Shown here: piece by piece, positions 35,880-47,408 of the stretch | Layout of the letters: every line of letters starts with the position of its first letter | Numbering within the stretch: position 1 is the stretch's first letter | Source: Spinacia oleracea | Taxonomy: Eukaryota > Streptophyta > Magnoliopsida > Caryophyllales > Amaranthaceae | DNA: 64,000 bases | NCBI RefSeq assembly: GCF_020520425.1 | Contig: NC_079490.1 | Span: forward strand, 122,036,715-122,100,714 | Direction of reading: 5' to 3' | The notes under the pieces: model-generated | The model's input: only the letters and a program-made list of their open reading frames with translations | What the model was told of the DNA's origin: nothing | The model's database searches: none | Made by a program: the position numbers and the translations under genes

Positions 35880-36659
35880 TTCCCCTACACATACTCCTTT
35901 TCTTCCTGCATAAGAACTATTTGTAAGTTCCTTTTCCATTCAAGGAAGTTTTTCCCGTTCAACTTCTCCATTTCGAGAATTGATCGAATGTTGAATGAAT
36001 TGTTGTATTCTATAATTAAAACTACAATGAAAAAGAATAAACAAATAAATAATCATTCATACATGCTCTTAATAAACTTAAATTCTAGCAAACATGCATA
36101 ATTCAAGATTTATTAAGCATTTTATTCGGGTTTTTGTGTTCCGTCAGGTGTGAATAAAATGAATCCACGATCCTCAAAATCTTTGAAGAATTAAGTACAT
36201 TTTTTTATTTGACTTAATTCTAAAATATTTTAGGTACTCAAATCCTTTTCTAATAGTCTAGAAACTACTCTTGGTTGATAGGTACATCTAAGAACTTATT
36301 AGGTAAACCTATCCCATTTGCCACGACATAAAAGGACTTCTTACTTATATCGTTGAGTTGAAGAAAAATCAACATGTATTCATAACTAATGTGTACCTTA
36401 CCCCTTTAGAATCAATAAGTAACACCTCGCTAAGGCGGAAAACTATTACTAGATTGATGTAAAGGTGAGAAGTAAGTGTTATCTTGGAATGGCACCTTTT
36501 AACTCAAATTTAAAGTTTGGAACTTAGGGCTCTTACTATGTTGGTTATATTTTAAATGAACTAAAATCCTTAATCATGCAACATAATCAAGCCACAATCT
36601 CATGCATAATATCAAGACTTAAAGCAATAAATATCTTAAAACATGCATAAGATTTAAAT

Positions 36660-36922
36660 GTGATCTAGTACGACCCGACTTCATCTTGAAGCTTCAACTT
36701 CAAACTCCGTCTTGAAAATGGATTGGAAACTCCGTCTTGAATTTCACCATGGGAGGCGCCATTTTCTTCAAATAGGACTTTGCAATAATTAAAGTAATTA
36801 CAAAAAATTGATGGTACGCACACCATATTTAAATAAAAACTATGGTGCATTAGACCATATTTACATTCAAACTAATGGTACGCATACCATATTTACTATC
36901 CTATTTGGGCCATACTAGTCAC
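36660..36922 (-). promoter_or_regulatory. Conserved multi-hairpin leader element, Copia B copy
   Basis: The closing stem is GGGCCATACTAGTCAC (36907-36922) with GTGATCTAGTACGACCC (36660-36676). The three inner hairpins are at 36875-36890, 36842-36858 and 36811-36826. In the middle one the terminal pair is A-T where the young Copia has T-A, so pairing is kept through a double change. The TTGAAGCTTCAA palindrome (about 36687-36698) matches the fourth hairpin. Confidence 0.6.
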
Positions 36923-37681
36923 TTTCCGCAACCTGCAAAATATTACATTTGCAATATACCATTCATCCTTTTATTTATCAATGAATGGCCCACTTAGCAT
37001 GTTAGCAGAAAAATATGATGCACCACGTACATAAACATTTGCAACAACTAATCAAGGTTCCAACAATCTACACATTATTCAAACTTAGTAGTTCTAATCG
37101 AGTTGTTAACCTTAAAGGAATAAGGATCTAATCAAGAGTTTAGAAATTATGAATAAAACTCCCACTCAAACCAGAGAATTTACATGCTTTACTAATTTTA
37201 AACATAAAATGTATTTCCTAGTCCAACTGGAAACTACCAATTTAATTAAAATTTAAAGCTCACATAAAACAATTTTAAATCCCTTAATTAATTGTAATTT
37301 TATCAAGGTTTTAATTTTATTAAATAATTAGTATAAAGTTAATTGTAATAAGTAAACTAACAAAATTAAATTCCGTGAAAAATTATAAGCACAAAATTAA
37401 AATTGTTGCTCAACGAAAAATTAAAATTAAAACAAGTCATTGAGCCGAGGCAAGGCTCATGGGCGCAAGGCCCATGCCTCGCCAAGGCCGCAACGTTGCA
37501 AGGAAGAGACCGCACGCATTGCCGAAGCCATCGTACAACCATCCCCTCGCCAGTGCTCGTTGGCTCGACAGTATCGCTCATTGGGGCGCTGCTGCTTGCT
37601 GGGCGTGCGCGCATGGCACGAGGGCATCGCTCGATGCCTCATCGCCATCGCTCGTTGGGCGCGACACAGGCCTAGCAGACG

Positions 37682-37686
37682 CGCAT
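37682..37686 (+). repeat. Target-site duplication CGCAT (left copy)
   Basis: CGCAT precedes the Tekay LTR at 37687 and recurs at 50285-50289 after the right LTR. It rejoins the two halves of Copia B's GC-rich island. Confidence 0.92.
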
Positions 37687-40578
37687 TGTAACACCTCGTA
37701 TTTTTATAATGTTTATAAGTATATTTTATTATATTTATAAAGCATTTTACGATTAATTAGCATTTAAATAATATTTAAATGTATTTTATTTAAATGTATT
37801 TTATTTAATTAGAATATTTATTATTTTAATTAATTACGAAACGAATTTAATTCTTGAGTCGGGAAATTAAATGGGTTGCAAATGATTTTTAAAGGATTCG
37901 GGTTTTAAATAAAAAGTCTAATTCGTTTTATTAAACGAGCCCAATCAAAAGAGTTTAATTCAAGTCCTAAGCTAGCCCAATCATTTAATTCCCTAAGCCC
38001 AATTCTAATTTCCTAAGCCTAGCCCATTGAAAATAGGGAGCCTATAAATAGGACTCCCCATCATTAAATGAACCCCCTTAATTTCATAAACCCTCTTTTT
38101 TCTTGCTTGCACCTCACTCCTCTTGTCCCTCTTCTTCTCGGCCGGCCCGCACAGCACGAGTGCTCGTGCTCGCTGTCCCCTCGTGCTCGCCGTCCCCTAT
38201 TGCTCGCTGCTGCTCGTGCCTCTCGCACGACACATCCCTTGTCCCCCCTTGCTTCCTTGCTGCGTCGAGTGTGTGTGTCGTGTGGTGTGTTGCTGCCCCT
38301 CGCACACCCACACCCTCCCTCTCGTCTTCCCCTCTCGCCTCTCGCTCCCACACAGCGCCCAGCCCAGGCGCGCTGCCCCGCTGCTGCGTCCTCCTTCGTC
38401 GCTGCGCACACACGCACACGAGTTGTGCGTTGTGTGTGTGTGCTCGTGTTTTGTTCGTTCTTGGTCACTCTTTTCCCCCAATCACATTAGTTCGTGGTTG
38501 TTCCGTGCTATAGGCCGGATTGGTATAATTCTCTTCTTCCTTACCTATTCTATTTCAATTCCGTATTTTAAATTATAATATTAATATTGTTTTGAGTAAT
38601 TAAAATGTTGGGAACCGGTTATGAATACCGTGGTTTGAGGATTTGCATGTTGTGATTCATTAGGCTTGTTTTAATTATTAAAGGACGAATTTTCAGATTT
38701 GTTTATTGAATAAAGAATTGATTTTTATGATAATAAATTAGTTTTATTGGGATTTTCAAGTTAGGGTTTTAATCTAGACCTAATGAGTCAATTGATTAGC
38801 ATAATTAGGTGATGATTTTAATTATGATAATCAATTATATTTTCAGATTTGAATAAAGGCTTAAAGTGTTGATTTTTATTGAGTTTAAAGGCGGAAAAAG
38901 TATGTTTTCGTACAAGGGATTTATTTTGCAAATTGAGACGATTATGTTATTGAAAAACGATTGAATTCTAAAGTTTAAATGAGGTTTTAGATTTTATAAA
39001 GTTGCTGGAAATTTAATGAACATGGAAATAATTTAAGTTTCATTATTTTGATGATAGGAGGTGATTTCTAGTTGAGTGCTCGTTATTGCAAAGTGGCCCC
39101 TACGCTTAAGTATTCAAGGTACGTACAAGTCTAGGGCGACCATACCTTTTGTCAATGACATTATATGATTGTTGATGATGTGAATTATATTATGTGGATT
39201 CATATATTCTTTGGTGAACGATCATGTGGATTAATATTATTGGAATTATTGAATTGTTGGTTGAACAAGCATGTTGAGTTTATTATGAGTATGGATTTCC
39301 TTGTCAATCATGTTGTTCAACATTTATGCATGTATGGTTTGTTTCACATGCAAGGGATGGATTATTTATTTGTATGCTATTGTACGGGATGTCTAGCATA
39401 CTTTGAGCCAATTATTCGTACCTCGTTGTACTATTTATTTTACCACATGTGAAAGGTTAGCTCGTGTAAGCCACCGCACATGCAGGGTTCAGTTGGGAAT
39501 ATTATGTACGAAATGAATTAGGATTTGTCGTGCAAGGGCACAACCCTCATGTTAATGTGCATGATGTGGAGTCTCACTTTGGTGAGGAGGAACATGGTAG
39601 TAATTTCACAAGAGTCTTGCTTGGTTGATCACAAGTCTTAACGCATTAAAATAAGATTGTTTTGGTTGTTGTTTATTAATTGTATGAATGTACATTGTTG
39701 AGTCTTGAGTTCACCTTTAATAAAATATTAATAAACGTAAAGTGCAACCAGAACAAGCTTCAAAACTCTTGGAACGTATATACCTTGAGTATGAACAATG
39801 GGGGGAGTCTTGCCGGAAAGCTCGTACTCCTACTAATGATACAAGATGTTGTTTCATTTATAATATGCGCAGGAATTCCGTCGGTATGGCCGGACACTCG
39901 GTATGGCCCGAATTTATTATTTATTATTTGGTGTATGGTTGGCTCCCATCACCTTTTTCCTTTATCGAACTTTCTTTGGCCCGTTCGAAGCTTATTCTAA
40001 TTGAATTGTGAGTCAAGAGTCGAGTCAAGAGTCGAGTCTTGTATTCATGATTGATTGTTTATTATTATATGGCTTTTGCATGTTGATTAGTACTTAGTGA
40101 GTGATGCATGTTTTAGTTTCATTCACTCTATTCTTGTAAGTACTCAGCTTTTGCTGACTACGTGCTTTGTGTGTTTTGGTCATGGCTTTTGCCTTAATGA
40201 CCCTATGATGATCTATCATTTGCACTTGCATTGATGGGGAGTAGAATAAAATAGCAGGTTGGTAGATCGGAATCATGTGGCTTGGGATGATCGAGAGAGT
40301 TGCATGTTTTCGTATTTTGAACTATTTAATTATACTTTAATTATGTTTTCGTATTTAAACTATTTATACTTTTGTTTTTGGGCCATTATGGTTCCAAATT
40401 GTAGGAGGCCTCAATATTACATTAATTATGTTTTTAAAAGTTAGTTGACATTAATTTCCGCTGCGTAATTCTGGTAATAGGCTTAACCGTTATCACGGTG
40501 GCGGTAATACTTTAGTAATTCCTTTATTTTAAGTTGGAAAATAATTTTATAAAAGCAAGGAATTATTAGGGTGCTACA
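37687..40578 (+). repeat. 5' LTR of the Tekay element
   Basis: Starts TGTAACACCTCG and ends GGGTGCTACA. TATAAATA at 38043-38050 is followed by a CT- and GC-rich transcribed stretch (38090-38500) whose long frames on both strands come from composition and CACA/GTGT runs. Followed by GTGGTTATCAGAAGC, a degenerate initiator-Met-type primer site. Confidence 0.93.
38043..38050 (+). promoter_or_regulatory. TATA box of the Tekay 5' LTR
   Basis: TATAAATA in the context CCTATAAATAGGACTCCCC; conserved in the right LTR at 47765-47772. Confidence 0.7.
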
Positions 40579-41404
40579 AAGTGGTTATCAGAAGCTTTAG
40601 GTTATCACGCAAAAAGTGGTATACTAGAGCTTAATTAGTTTCATTCCTTCTTTGTAGTAATCAATACTACAAAGTGGTAATCGGAGACTAATGCGGAAGT
40701 TTAGGATTTTTAAATAATATTTTCCTAAAGTCAAAACGTATTATTTTGAGTACTCAATATTTTAAGGGTCAAATATTAATTATTATGGGTCGTTTGAAAT
40801 AAGTTGAAAAGTTGGATTATTATTTAATTTAATTACTTTTTCCGATTTTTTTTTTCCCGAACATTTTCAAATTAAATTCTAATTTATTTTATTAATTTCG
40901 GAATTTCTTTTATTTAATTATCCGAATTATTTTAATTATTTATTTATTTATCTATTTATTCGAATGTTTTTTTTTCTTTCAAATTTATTTTTTCGGATTT
41001 TCCTTCTTATTATCCGAAATTTATTTATTTATTTCTTTAATTAATCAATAATTCTTATTAATTTTCGATTTTAATTTAAATAATTTCAACTAAGTAAGGA
41101 GTTATTTCTTAATTAATTTCGAAAATTAATATTATTTTCAAGTGAGAAATGGGTAGACTAAGAAGGGAATATTAGTTTAAGTATGCATTTTATGTGATTA
41201 TGTGGATTATTAATTGCCATTTATTTGTTCTAACCATGTTTTATCTTGCTTTATGTGATTAATTGCATCATATTTCATGTTGAGCATATATTTGTGCATT
41301 GAAAATTGTATGGCTCCACGAACTATTTATTGTATCCTTTTGGGGTTGGAATTTCTATGGAAACGCGTTAATAAGACTTTTTAGTTGTGAATTTTTAGGA
41401 ATTA
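40579..41404 (+). other. Untranslated leader of the Tekay element
   Basis: Contains the PBS and two duplicated AAGTGGT.ATC..A motifs (40579-40700), then about 600 bp of AT-rich sequence with no frame. Confidence 0.6.
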
Positions 41405-42094
41405 ATGATGCTACCTTCTAAGTTCACCAGTCTAGGATACTTAGAGAAGATGGATAATGAGACTCCTCGCATGTATGTTCAGAAGATCGTGTTTGCTTGT
41501 GGCTATTTGGCTTCGACCAAGGATATGCCTCACCTTAGGCACAAAGATATGATGGCTAGTATGGTTATTCATTGTTTGCCCCATAAGAACCCTTACATAG
41601 ACCTCAAGAACAAGTTCAGTGACATGCATTTTAATGATGGTACCCCTAATTGGTACAAATATGGGACTAGTGATGGTAGGTGGAAGTATGATTCTGAGGT
41701 TCTTGCTACTATCTTAGAGGTTGCGGAAAATAGCTATGAGGATGGAAAGTATTCTGCGGGTCTAGGTATGGGCTATGGAGGAATAGAAAGTGATGGTGAG
41801 GATGGCATGATCCATGATGAGCAAGCTAGTGAGGTTGAGGAGGATAGTGATGATGATGTGGTAGAGATTGAAAATCCTAATCCTATAGTTCCTGAACCAA
41901 CCATTGAGATATCCAGTGGATCTGAAGATGAGCTTGAAGAGAACAATGTGGTTGATAGTGAGCCACAACAGAATGATGAGGCTATGGATGAAGACTCGGA
42001 TTCGGAAGAAGACTTGGATGATCCTAATGATCAAGACTTTACTCCAGAGCAATACAAGGAAAGAAATTATCGTCGTGATGACGTTAGTCTCTAG
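41405..42094 (+). CDS. Extra acidic ORF upstream of gag in the Tekay element
   Basis: An uninterrupted 229-codon frame between the 5' LTR and gag. The first 110 residues look globular (YVQKIVFACGYLAS, DMHFNDGTPNWYKYG). The rest is very acidic and low in complexity (EEDSDDDVVEIE, DSDSEEDLDDPND). No zinc finger, protease or envelope-like membrane segment is visible. It is intact although gag-pol in the same element has one frameshift and four stops. I do not recognise the family. The acidic tail could suggest histone or capsid interaction, but that is speculation. The start could be either of two adjacent ATGs. Confidence 0.6.
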   Translation: MMLPSKFTSLGYLEKMDNETPRMYVQKIVFACGYLASTKDMPHLRHKDMMASMVIHCLPHKNPYIDLKNKFSDMHFNDGTPNWYKYGTSDGRWKYDSEVLATILEVAENSYEDGKYSAGLGMGYGGIESDGEDGMIHDEQASEVEEDSDDDVVEIENPNPIVPEPTIEISSGSEDELEENNVVDSEPQQNDEAMDEDSDSEEDLDDPNDQDFTPEQYKERNYRRDDVSL

Positions 42095-42546
42095 AGAAAT
42101 GTAATCCTTAGTTTTATTTTTCGTTGAATAATAAAGTGGCAAAGCTACTATTTATGGTTTTTAGTTTTATTATAGTTGGAGAATAAATGTTATGGCATTA
42201 GTGGATGTAAGACTTATTCATTGGAGTTTTAATAAAAGAATAAAATTTCCTTTTCGTTATCTCTTAAGTTCAATTCTCAATTCTAAGTCTTGTGGGTATC
42301 GGAAAGGGATTAATTGTTATTTCTTCAATGAAATTTTATGTGCAAGGTGGTCTAGTAGCAACCATCTAAATTTACTTGCATCGAATAGTGGGGTGAGAAG
42401 GCCCAAAAATGGCGCCAACTCTTCCCCTAGGATGCGCCTAAACGTGTTCTTGTTGTGAGTAGGTTCGTTGTCGAACTAGTGCCTTAGTAATGTCATGTCC
42501 AACCAATATTAAAGTTAGCCTTTTTATTTTATTCAGGAGAAGGGAT
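42095..42546 (+). other. Spacer between the acidic ORF and gag
   Basis: 450 bp, non-coding, containing GGCGCCAACTC at about 42411 and a pyrimidine-rich TTTTTATTTTATTCAG (about 42521-42536) eleven bases before the gag ATG that could act as a splice acceptor. Confidence 0.45.
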
Positions 42547-45500
42547 ATGGCTAACCAAGAGATTTCTGAAGTGGTTAGACAACTAGCTGAGGTAGTTCGA
42601 GACCTAGCTCAAACTAGAGCCAACCCAGTGCATGATCCGGCTGGGGAAATGTTTAAGAAAATAGCTCAAAGCAAGCCTCCACTGTATAGCGGAGAGATTG
42701 AACCAAGTGTTCTTGAAAACTGGTTGAGAGAGTTTGATAAGCTCATTGTAGCTGTGAATTGCCCCGAAAACCTTAGGGTGAACAGTGCTGTGTACTACCT
42801 GAGAGGTGAAGCTGATTTATGGTGGCAACGATGTGAGAATACCCTTAGAGCCACACCTAACTTTGGGTGGGGAGAATTCAAAGCTGCACTAAGGAACAAG
42901 TTTTACCCACCTTATCTGAAGAAGCAAAAGGCGCAGGAGTTCATTGAACTCAAAATGGGGGGTCTGTCTGTGACGGAATACTATTCTAAGTTTATAGAGT
43001 TGTCTAGGTTTGCACCTGAAGTGGTGGCAACGGAAGAGCTCAGGGCTCAAAGATTTGAGAATGATTTAACCATGGACTTACAGTTGTTGTTGTCGGGAGA
43101 GACCTTTACCTCATTAGACACCATGTACGGGAAAGCTGCTCACCTGTATGGGTTACAACAAAGGAAGAATGGTAGTGCTGAAAAGAGAAAGGATGGCGGA
43201 AGCTCGAATCAAGGGAATAACCATCAGAATCAGGGTAATTTTAAGAAGCACAGAGGAAATGGGAATTTCCAGTTTAGGGCTAACAATGGTGGTAATCGTA
43301 ACAACCAAGGTGGTGGAAATCAGTCTGGAAGGAATGGAGTACGGACCTACGACTGTAGGCGCTGTAACATGAATCACCTGGAAAGGATTGTGATGGAAAC
43401 TTAGTGACTTGTAGATTCTGCCAGAAGTTAGGCCACAGGGAGTATGAATGCTATTCTAAGAATGGGAAGCCTAACCAAGGTAACCACCAAGGAAATAATC
43501 GGAACGGTCAGAACCGAAATGGGGGAAATGGAGGTGGAAACCAAAGGAACCACCAAGGTGGTACCAATGGCAACAGCAATGGCAATCACCAGAACCATGG
43601 AAAGCCTGGAGGAAACCTACAGCAGAATGGGAACCGAAACAACAATGGGAACACCAATGGAGGTGGCTATAACAAAGGAGTTGCTTAAGGAAAGTTGAAT
43701 GTGATATCTAGGCAAGAAGCGGAAACTTCCTCTGACGTCATAGCGGGTACTTTTTCTATTAATTCCGCTTTAGTTAAAGTTCTATTTGATTCTGGTGTGA
43801 CTTATTCTTTTATATCAGTAGATGCTTTGGGGAAACTAGGGTTGAAAGAGCCTGAAAAAATTGAAGTACCTATAGTCATACCTACTGGTAGTATAGTGAA
43901 GTGTACCAAAATCCATAGAGATGTGCCTTTGACCATAGCCAAGACCGTGTTCTTATCTAACCTAATCGAGTTTGAGTTAGGAGAGCTAGATGTAATTCTA
44001 GGAATGGATTGTTTGGCCATGTTCAAGGCCAAAATAGATTGTGAGAAGCAGAAGGTTCACTTGAGGTCTAGCCTAGGCAAAGTAGTGTCATATCGTCGTT
44101 TTGGTAAGCCTAAGAACATAGGCATCATCACGGCAATGGAACTCGTGAAGATAGTCGGTAAAGGGAACCCAGCCTTCTTATGTAATGTGAGGAACCTAGA
44201 GCATGTGATCAAGGATCAGCCTGAAGATATTGCAGTAGTTAATGAATTCCTTGATGTATTTCCAGAAGAGATCCCGGGGATGCCTCCCAATCGACCTATT
44301 GACTTTACCATAGATTTAGTGCCTGGAACCACCCCTATTTCAAAAGCACCTTATCGAATGGCTCCAGCAGAAATGAATGAGTTAAAAGGCCAACTAGAGG
44401 ATCTATTGGAGAAAGGTTACATTAGGCCAAGTGCATCGCCTTGGGGAGCACCAGTTTTGTTTGTGAAGAAAAAGGATGGAAGTATGAGGCTCTGTATAGA
44501 CTACAGGGAGCTCAATAAGGTCACGATCAAGAACAAGTATCCATTACCTAGGATAGAAGACCTATTTGACCAACTGAAAGGAGCTGGAATCTTGTCAAAG
44601 ATCGATTTGCGTTCGGGTTATCATCAATTGAGAATCGCTGATCACGACATACCAAAGACCGCATTCAGGACTAGATACGGATATTATGAGTTCACTGTTA
44701 TGCCTTTTGGGTTAACCAATGCCCCTGCAATATTTATGGACTTAATGAACCGTGTATTCCATGCCTATTTGGACAAGTTTGTAGTGGTTTTCATAGATGA
44801 CATCCTAGTGTATTCAAAGAGTGAAGAGGATCACGCGGAACACTTGAGATCTGTGTTGAGTACCTTGAGAGATAACCAGTTGTATGCCAAGTTCTCAAAG
44901 TGTGAGTTTTGGTTGGAAAGAGTTGCATTTTTGGGACATTTTGTATCTAAAGAAGGAGTGGCAGTTGACCCTGCTAAGATCAAAGCTGTTAGTGAATGGC
45001 CTACACCCAAGAGTGTGACTGACATTCGTAGTTTTCTGGGATTAGCTGGCTACTATAGACGCTTTGTGTAAGACTTCTCTAGGATAGCCAAGCCCATGAC
45101 TACCTTGATGAAGAAGGAAGCAAAGTTTGAATGGAGTGACCAGTGTGAGGAAGCATTCCAAGCCTTAAAGACGCGACTGACAAACGCGCCAGTGTTAACC
45201 TTACTAGATGAGAGTGGTGCATATGATGTGTATAGTGATGCCTCTAAGAATGGTTTAGGGTGTGTATTGATGTAGAACGGGAAGGTTATTGCGTATGCGT
45301 CAAGGCAGTTGAAGCCATATGAATCCAATTACCCTACCCATGATTTAGAGCTAGCTGCTATAGTGTTTGCATTGAAGATATGGAGACACTACCTGTATGG
45401 CGTGAAGTGTAGGATATTTACGGATCACAAAAGTTTAAAGTACATCTTCACACAGAAGGATCTGAATATGCGCCAACGAAGGTGGTTGGAGTTGATTAAG

Positions 45501-47138
45501 GACTATGATTTGGACATCCAGTACCATGAGGGAAAAGCCAATGTAGTTGCGGATGCCTTGAGTAGGAAATCAAGTCATAGTGCTAATGCGTTAGTGGTTG
45601 CTAACGAGCTGTGTAAGGACATGCAGCGTTTGAAGCTTGAAATAGTGAGTGGTGAAAGCCTTGAGGGAATGATGAATTCCTTAACCATCCAGCCGTCAAT
45701 ATTTGATGAGATTAGGGAGAATCAAGCTGGTGATGTAAAGTTGGAGCGAATCAAGGAAAAGATTTCGCAAGGTAAGGAGTTAGAATTCCGAATCCATGAT
45801 GATGGAAGTTTGAGGTACAAAGGCAGGTGGTGCGTGCCTCAAAGGTGTGGAGAATTGAAAGAGAGATTGATGAAAGAAGGGCATAATACGCCATATTCTG
45901 TGCACCCAGGTGGTGACAAGTTGTATAAGGACTTGAAAAAGGTCTATTGGTGGCCAAGGATGAAGAACGAAGTGGCTGAATTTGTGGCTAGATGTCTGAC
46001 TTGTCAGAAAGTTAAAATAGAACACATGAGACCTCAAGGAAAGGTCCAACCTTTAGAGATTCCAAGCTGGAAATGGGACTGTATTTCTATGGACTTCGTC
46101 ACTTGTTTACCTAAGTCAAAGACTGGGAATGATACAATTTGGGTTGTGGTAGATAGGTTGACTAAGTCAGCAGTGTTTATACCAATGAAGGAAACCTAGA
46201 AAATGGAACAACTTGCTAAAGCTTACATTAAGAATGTTGTGAGGTTACATGGAGTTCCTAAGGATATCGTGTCGGATAGGGATTCAAGGTTTCTTTCAAA
46301 TTTCTGGAAAAGTGTGCAGAAGAGCTATGGTACGACATTGAAAATGTGTACAGCCTTCCACCCAGCCACGGATGGACAAACTGAAAGGACTATCGAAACC
46401 CTGGAGGACATGCTTCGGGCATGCGTTATTGATTTCCAAGGAAGTTGGGAAGATAGCCTAGATTTGATTGAGTTTTCCTATAACAATAGCTATCATGCTA
46501 GCATTGGAATGGCACCATTTGAGGCTTTGTATGGGCGAAAGTGTAGAAGTCCACTTTGCTGGAACGATATTAGTGAAACCGTAGTGTTGGGACCTCAAAT
46601 GATAGAAGACACCATGAACCAAATCCGAACCATCCAATCGAAGATTCAAGCGGCGCAAGATCGCCAAAAGAGTTATGCAGACTTGAAACGTAGGGATGAA
46701 GAGTTCAATATAGGTGATAAAGTGTTACTCAAAGTGTCACCAATGAAAGGTGCCATGAGATTTGGAAAGAAAGGGAAGTTAAGCCCTAAGTACATAGGCC
46801 CATATGAAATCTTAGAAAGAATCAGAAAGGTAGCTTATAGACTAGCCTTGCCTATGGACTTGCATAGAGTGCATAATGTGTTCCACATATCTCAGTTGAG
46901 GAAATATATCCCGAACAAATCGCATGTGTTGCAACCGGAGACCATAGAATTAGACCAATGTCTAACCTTTGAGGAAAGACCTGTCAAAATCCTTGATAGC
47001 AAAGTGCGTAGTACGCGTACTAAAGATGTAAAAATTGTCAAAGTGTTGTGGTCTAATCAAGAATCTGAGGAAGCTACTTGGGAAGCGGAGGACGAAATGA
47101 GAAAGAAATATCCCGAGATTTTTCCCGAGGTTAGTTGA
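42547..47138 (+). pseudogene. Tekay gag-pol with chromodomain, one frameshift and four stops
   Basis: gag starts at ATG 42547 (capsid-like RGEADLWWQRCE, FYPPYLKKQKAQEF). A first zinc-knuckle-like CRRCNMNH is broken by a one-base deletion near 43377; a second CRFCQKLGHREYEC follows in the next frame, then an asparagine/glycine-rich tail. Stops: 43686, 45069, 45273 and 46197, all in one frame. Pol has protease [14 protein letters not shown] with intact FIDD (about 44797), RNase H ([11 protein letters not shown]), integrase zinc-binding region and core (DRDSRFLS, DGQTERTIE), and a C-terminal chromodomain (VLWSNQESEEATWEAEDEM, about 47041-47097) ending at 47138. The chromodomain targets integration to marked chromatin in chromoviruses. 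Confidence 0.93.
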
Positions 47139-47408
47139 GTTACGGGGTCGTAACTCGTGTCTTTTAAAGGGGGTAAGTGCGGTAGAATTTCGTGCTTTTT
47201 ACCTTGTTTTCCCCTATTTTATGCTCAATTTAGTGCTTTCTATTGAATTTGCACTTATTATTGTCATGTTTAATCATGTAAAGAGTACAACAACTTAAAA
47301 TTTTTGCAAATGAACGCATTAAAAGTCTCATAAAGTCTCAAGTTTTGAGTTGAATTTTGATTTCCGAACCCAAGTTTCGGGACGAAGCTTCTTTTAAGGA
47401 GGGTAGAC
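47139..47408 (+). other. Tekay 3' untranslated stretch and polypurine tract
   Basis: 270 bp with no frame, ending in AAGGAGGGTAGAC just before the right LTR, a good polypurine tract. Confidence 0.75.

Larger units (their letters stand above)
35880..37686 (-). mobile_element. Inverted truncated Copia, gag start and leader (copy B, part 1)
   Basis: On the minus strand this is the first 45 or so codons of gag (36024 down to about 35885, ending after KEYV) and the leader upstream of it. The gag start codon is mutated to ATA. gag stops abruptly at the junction with the LTR of copy C. The leader shows the multi-hairpin element (36660-36922), the GCGAGGTGTTACTTATT motif (about 36413-36433) and the first half of the GC-rich island (37440-37686). 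It continues at 50285 after the Tekay insertion. Confidence 0.85.

Noticed and set aside
38064..38578. Long frames on both strands in the Tekay LTR (repeated at 47786-48300)
   Set aside because: CT- and GC-rich LTR sequence with CACA/GTGT runs; duplicated only because LTRs are duplicated; no protein features.
39165..39452. 95-codon frame in the Tekay LTR, conserved in the other LTR at 48884-49171
   Set aside because: Conservation follows from the recent LTR duplication; composition is ordinary AT-rich LTR and there is no family feature.
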